Source of the DNA: Nostoc spongiaeforme FACHB-130
GTDB lineage: Bacteria; Cyanobacteriota; Cyanobacteriia; Cyanobacteriales; Nostocaceae
DNA length: 64,000 nucleotides
Assembly: GCF_014698475.1 (NCBI RefSeq)
Contig: NZ_JACJTB010000010.1
Location: 1-64,000, forward strand
Direction: 5' to 3'
Numbering within the stretch: position 1 is the stretch's first letter; every line of letters begins with the position of its first letter. This document shows, in pieces, positions 62,883 through 64,000 of this stretch. The translations under genes were made by a program, and so were the position numbers. The notes under the pieces are model-generated. The model searched no databases. It was not told the origin of the DNA and was given only the letters and a program-made list of their open reading frames with translations.

Positions 62883-64000
62883 TTATCGCTCTTGCTGTGA
62901 CTTGATCTGGGAAACGAGAGAATGGGCAAGCCCTACAGCTTCCCACAATAAGTCTGGTTCTGATTCCAGGCGGACATTCCCTTGGACACTGGCGTAATTC
63001 ACCTCCTTATTCTCCAACTGTTCGAGAATTGGCGACAGCAATACACGGGCATAGCTTCCGTAGGCGACTCCTGCAATTGAGGCAGAGGGGCAGAGGGGCA
63101 GAGGGGCAGAGGGGAAGGAAGAATTGTTCTCCCCTGCTCCCCTGCTCCCCTGCTCCCCTGCTCTCTTCAGTAGTCCCATTGCCTTTAACTTAGCAACGGT
63201 GTAGCTATTTGTGCCACCTGCTAACTGCACATATCCTGGTAAGTTAGCTGCCAAAACTTTTTGTCCTAATTTGACTGCCGCCGTAGTGGTACCATCTCCA
63301 ATATCACCACTCATCGGACGACCATCGGTTTGCCAAATTAAAGTACGAGGACGTGGGGTAATTAGTTCATAAATTGCTTTTAAGTAGTCAATCATGCCGT
63401 CGCCATCAGGACAACTGATAGCCAATACCTGAAGTTGTTCAGCCCAAGGTGAAATTGCTTGCCATAATTTTTGAAATTCTACTAATCTGCCGACCTGTGT
63501 ATGAATTTCTACGGCATTTACTCCTGTTGAAATTACCATTGGCGCGATCGCCTCTGGTGTTGATATATATGATCTAGTATAAATTATATCGTAAGGGCAT
63601 AATGGGATGCAACGACCACAACCGTAACATTTCTGAGATTCTACCCCAGAAAAATTATCTGGTTTGCGGTTAAATGCGATCGCCTGTGCCGGACAAACTC
63701 GCTCACATGGTCTAGAACAGTCAGAAGGACAATAAACTGCATCAAACTCGGCTTTGCGAAAATGGGGGTCTTCACCATCATTCAAACTCACCATTAACAA
63801 AGGCGAACTACCTTGATAGTCGAAGCCTCGTTGTTGTGCGGCTTCAGTCAGGTTTTTAGCTACTTGCAGTCCGGCTTTGGCTGCTGCTATCACCGCCGGG
63901 TCAGCAGCGACATCTATACAGTCAGCACCCGCCAAAGTGTAGGCTAAAGCCAAACTTCTGACTGCTGGCAGATGTTGGTAGCTGGCTCCACAAATGAGCT
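62883..64000 (-). CDS. ldpA: LdpA iron-sulfur protein (light-dependent period), N-terminus beyond window
   Basis: The frame stays open to the right window edge (ICGASYQHLPAVRS before the first in-window ATG at 63953), so the gene is partial: about 372 residues are visible and the start lies outside. The ferredoxin-like double cluster is clear: CPSDCSRPCERVCPAQAIAF and CYGCGRCIPLCPYDI. In Synechococcus LdpA senses redox state and feeds light information to the circadian clock. A stretch near the C-terminus (RAGEQGSRGAGEN ... PSAPLPLCPSAS) is encoded by an inserted repeat at 63080-63166 and looks foreign. The R3H ATPase gene follows. Confidence 0.88.
   Translation of the reverse strand, partial: LICGASYQHLPAVRSLALAYTLAGADCIDVAADPAVIAAAKAGLQVAKNLTEAAQQRGFDYQGSSPLLMVSLNDGEDPHFRKAEFDAVYCPSDCSRPCERVCPAQAIAFNRKPDNFSGVESQKCYGCGRCIPLCPYDIIYTRSYISTPEAIAPMVISTGVNAVEIHTQVGRLVEFQKLWQAISPWAEQLQVLAISCPDGDGMIDYLKAIYELITPRPRTLIWQTDGRPMSGDIGDGTTTAAVKLGQKVLAANLPGYVQLAGGTNSYTVAKLKAMGLLKRAGEQGSRGAGENNSSFPSAPLPLCPSASIAGVAYGSYARVLLSPILEQLENKEVNYASVQGNVRLESEPDLLWEAVGLAHSLVSQIKSQQER
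63080..63166. repeat. Repeat inserted in frame in ldpA
   Basis: Four copies of 'ggggcaga' (63087-63114) face four copies of 'cccctgct' (63131-63162) across a short spacer, a foldback of two 8-bp tandem arrays. The block lies within the ldpA coding region and adds about 29 residues rich in Gly, Ser and Pro without shifting the frame. Confidence 0.85.

Noticed and set aside
1-64000. tRNA or rRNA genes, prophage, intact transposase
   Set aside because: No T-loop-like GGTTCGANTCC cloverleaf, rRNA core motif, DDE/HUH transposase or phage structural gene was recognised on either strand.

Overview
The window looks like chromosomal DNA of a filamentous, heterocyst-forming cyanobacterium (Nostocales, Nostoc/Anabaena-like). 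The evidence is the very frequent HIP1-type octamer GCGATCGC, AT-rich spacers full of short heptamer-like and palindromic repeats, and a typical gene set: an nrtABCD-type nitrate transporter, a valyl-tRNA synthetase with the cyanobacterial membrane-anchoring CAAD insertion, a FraH-like zinc-ribbon/FHA protein, LdpA, a Ycf45/SpoIIIAA-like R3H ATPase, a Ycf20/DUF565 protein and a plant-type glycerate kinase. No rRNA, tRNA, CRISPR array or complete transposase gene was recognised. Family names come from reading the translations and motifs; no database search was run.

Layout. 0-2.3 kb: a small membrane protein, a general-stress flavin-fold protein with a ChaB-like tail after its stop, a decayed CHAT-protease 3' end and a MITE-like element. 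2.3-13.2 kb: a caspase-fold cluster. It holds a TPR-only exported protein, two TPR-CHAT proteins in opposite orientation, a Tat-exported metacaspase-like protein between them, and a CHAT protein that has lost both catalytic residues. Most carry a signal peptide ending in V-L-A. 13.5-17.4 kb: a small conserved protein, an inward-rectifier K+ channel, an MFS exporter and an unknown conserved protein. 18.1-24.0 kb: nrtD, nrtC, nrtB and nrtA on the minus strand. A 42-bp tandem palindromic array separates nrtC from nrtD, and nirA and narB are absent. 24.5-33.4 kb: an EEP phosphohydrolase, SelO, and a hybrid histidine kinase overlapping a diguanylate cyclase response regulator. 33.6-43.1 kb: glycerate kinase, Ycf20, a lipoprotein, a GT39-type glycosyltransferase carrying an in-frame repeat insertion, two small conserved proteins and ValRS.

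43.1-47.2 kb: a GxxExxY gene enclosed by 51-bp inverted repeats (a cassette-like element). It is followed by a three-gene operon of an AmpG-like MFS permease, an N-acetylhexosamine kinase-like ATPase, and a protein joining an EF-G domain-IV-like module (no GTPase) to DUF1349. 47.3-51.6 kb: a ferritin-like mini-protein, PsiE, a TPR protein and an EF-G paralogue lacking the usual catalytic His. 51.7-53.9 kb: a minus-strand operon linked by TAATG stop/start junctions, comprising an M50 protease, two small proteins, a deaminase-fold toxin and an Imm1-type immunity protein. 54-64 kb: FraH-like protein, 6-phosphogluconolactonase, another TPR-CHAT protein, a methyltransferase divergent from a LysR regulator, the R3H ATPase and LdpA, which runs off the right edge.

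The strongest candidates for undescribed biology are the exported CHAT/caspase cluster with an apparently dead paralogue, the EF-G-IV/DUF1349 fusion, the deaminase/Imm1 operon behind an M50 protease, the GxxExxY inverted-repeat cassette, and the repeats that have inserted in frame into coding genes.
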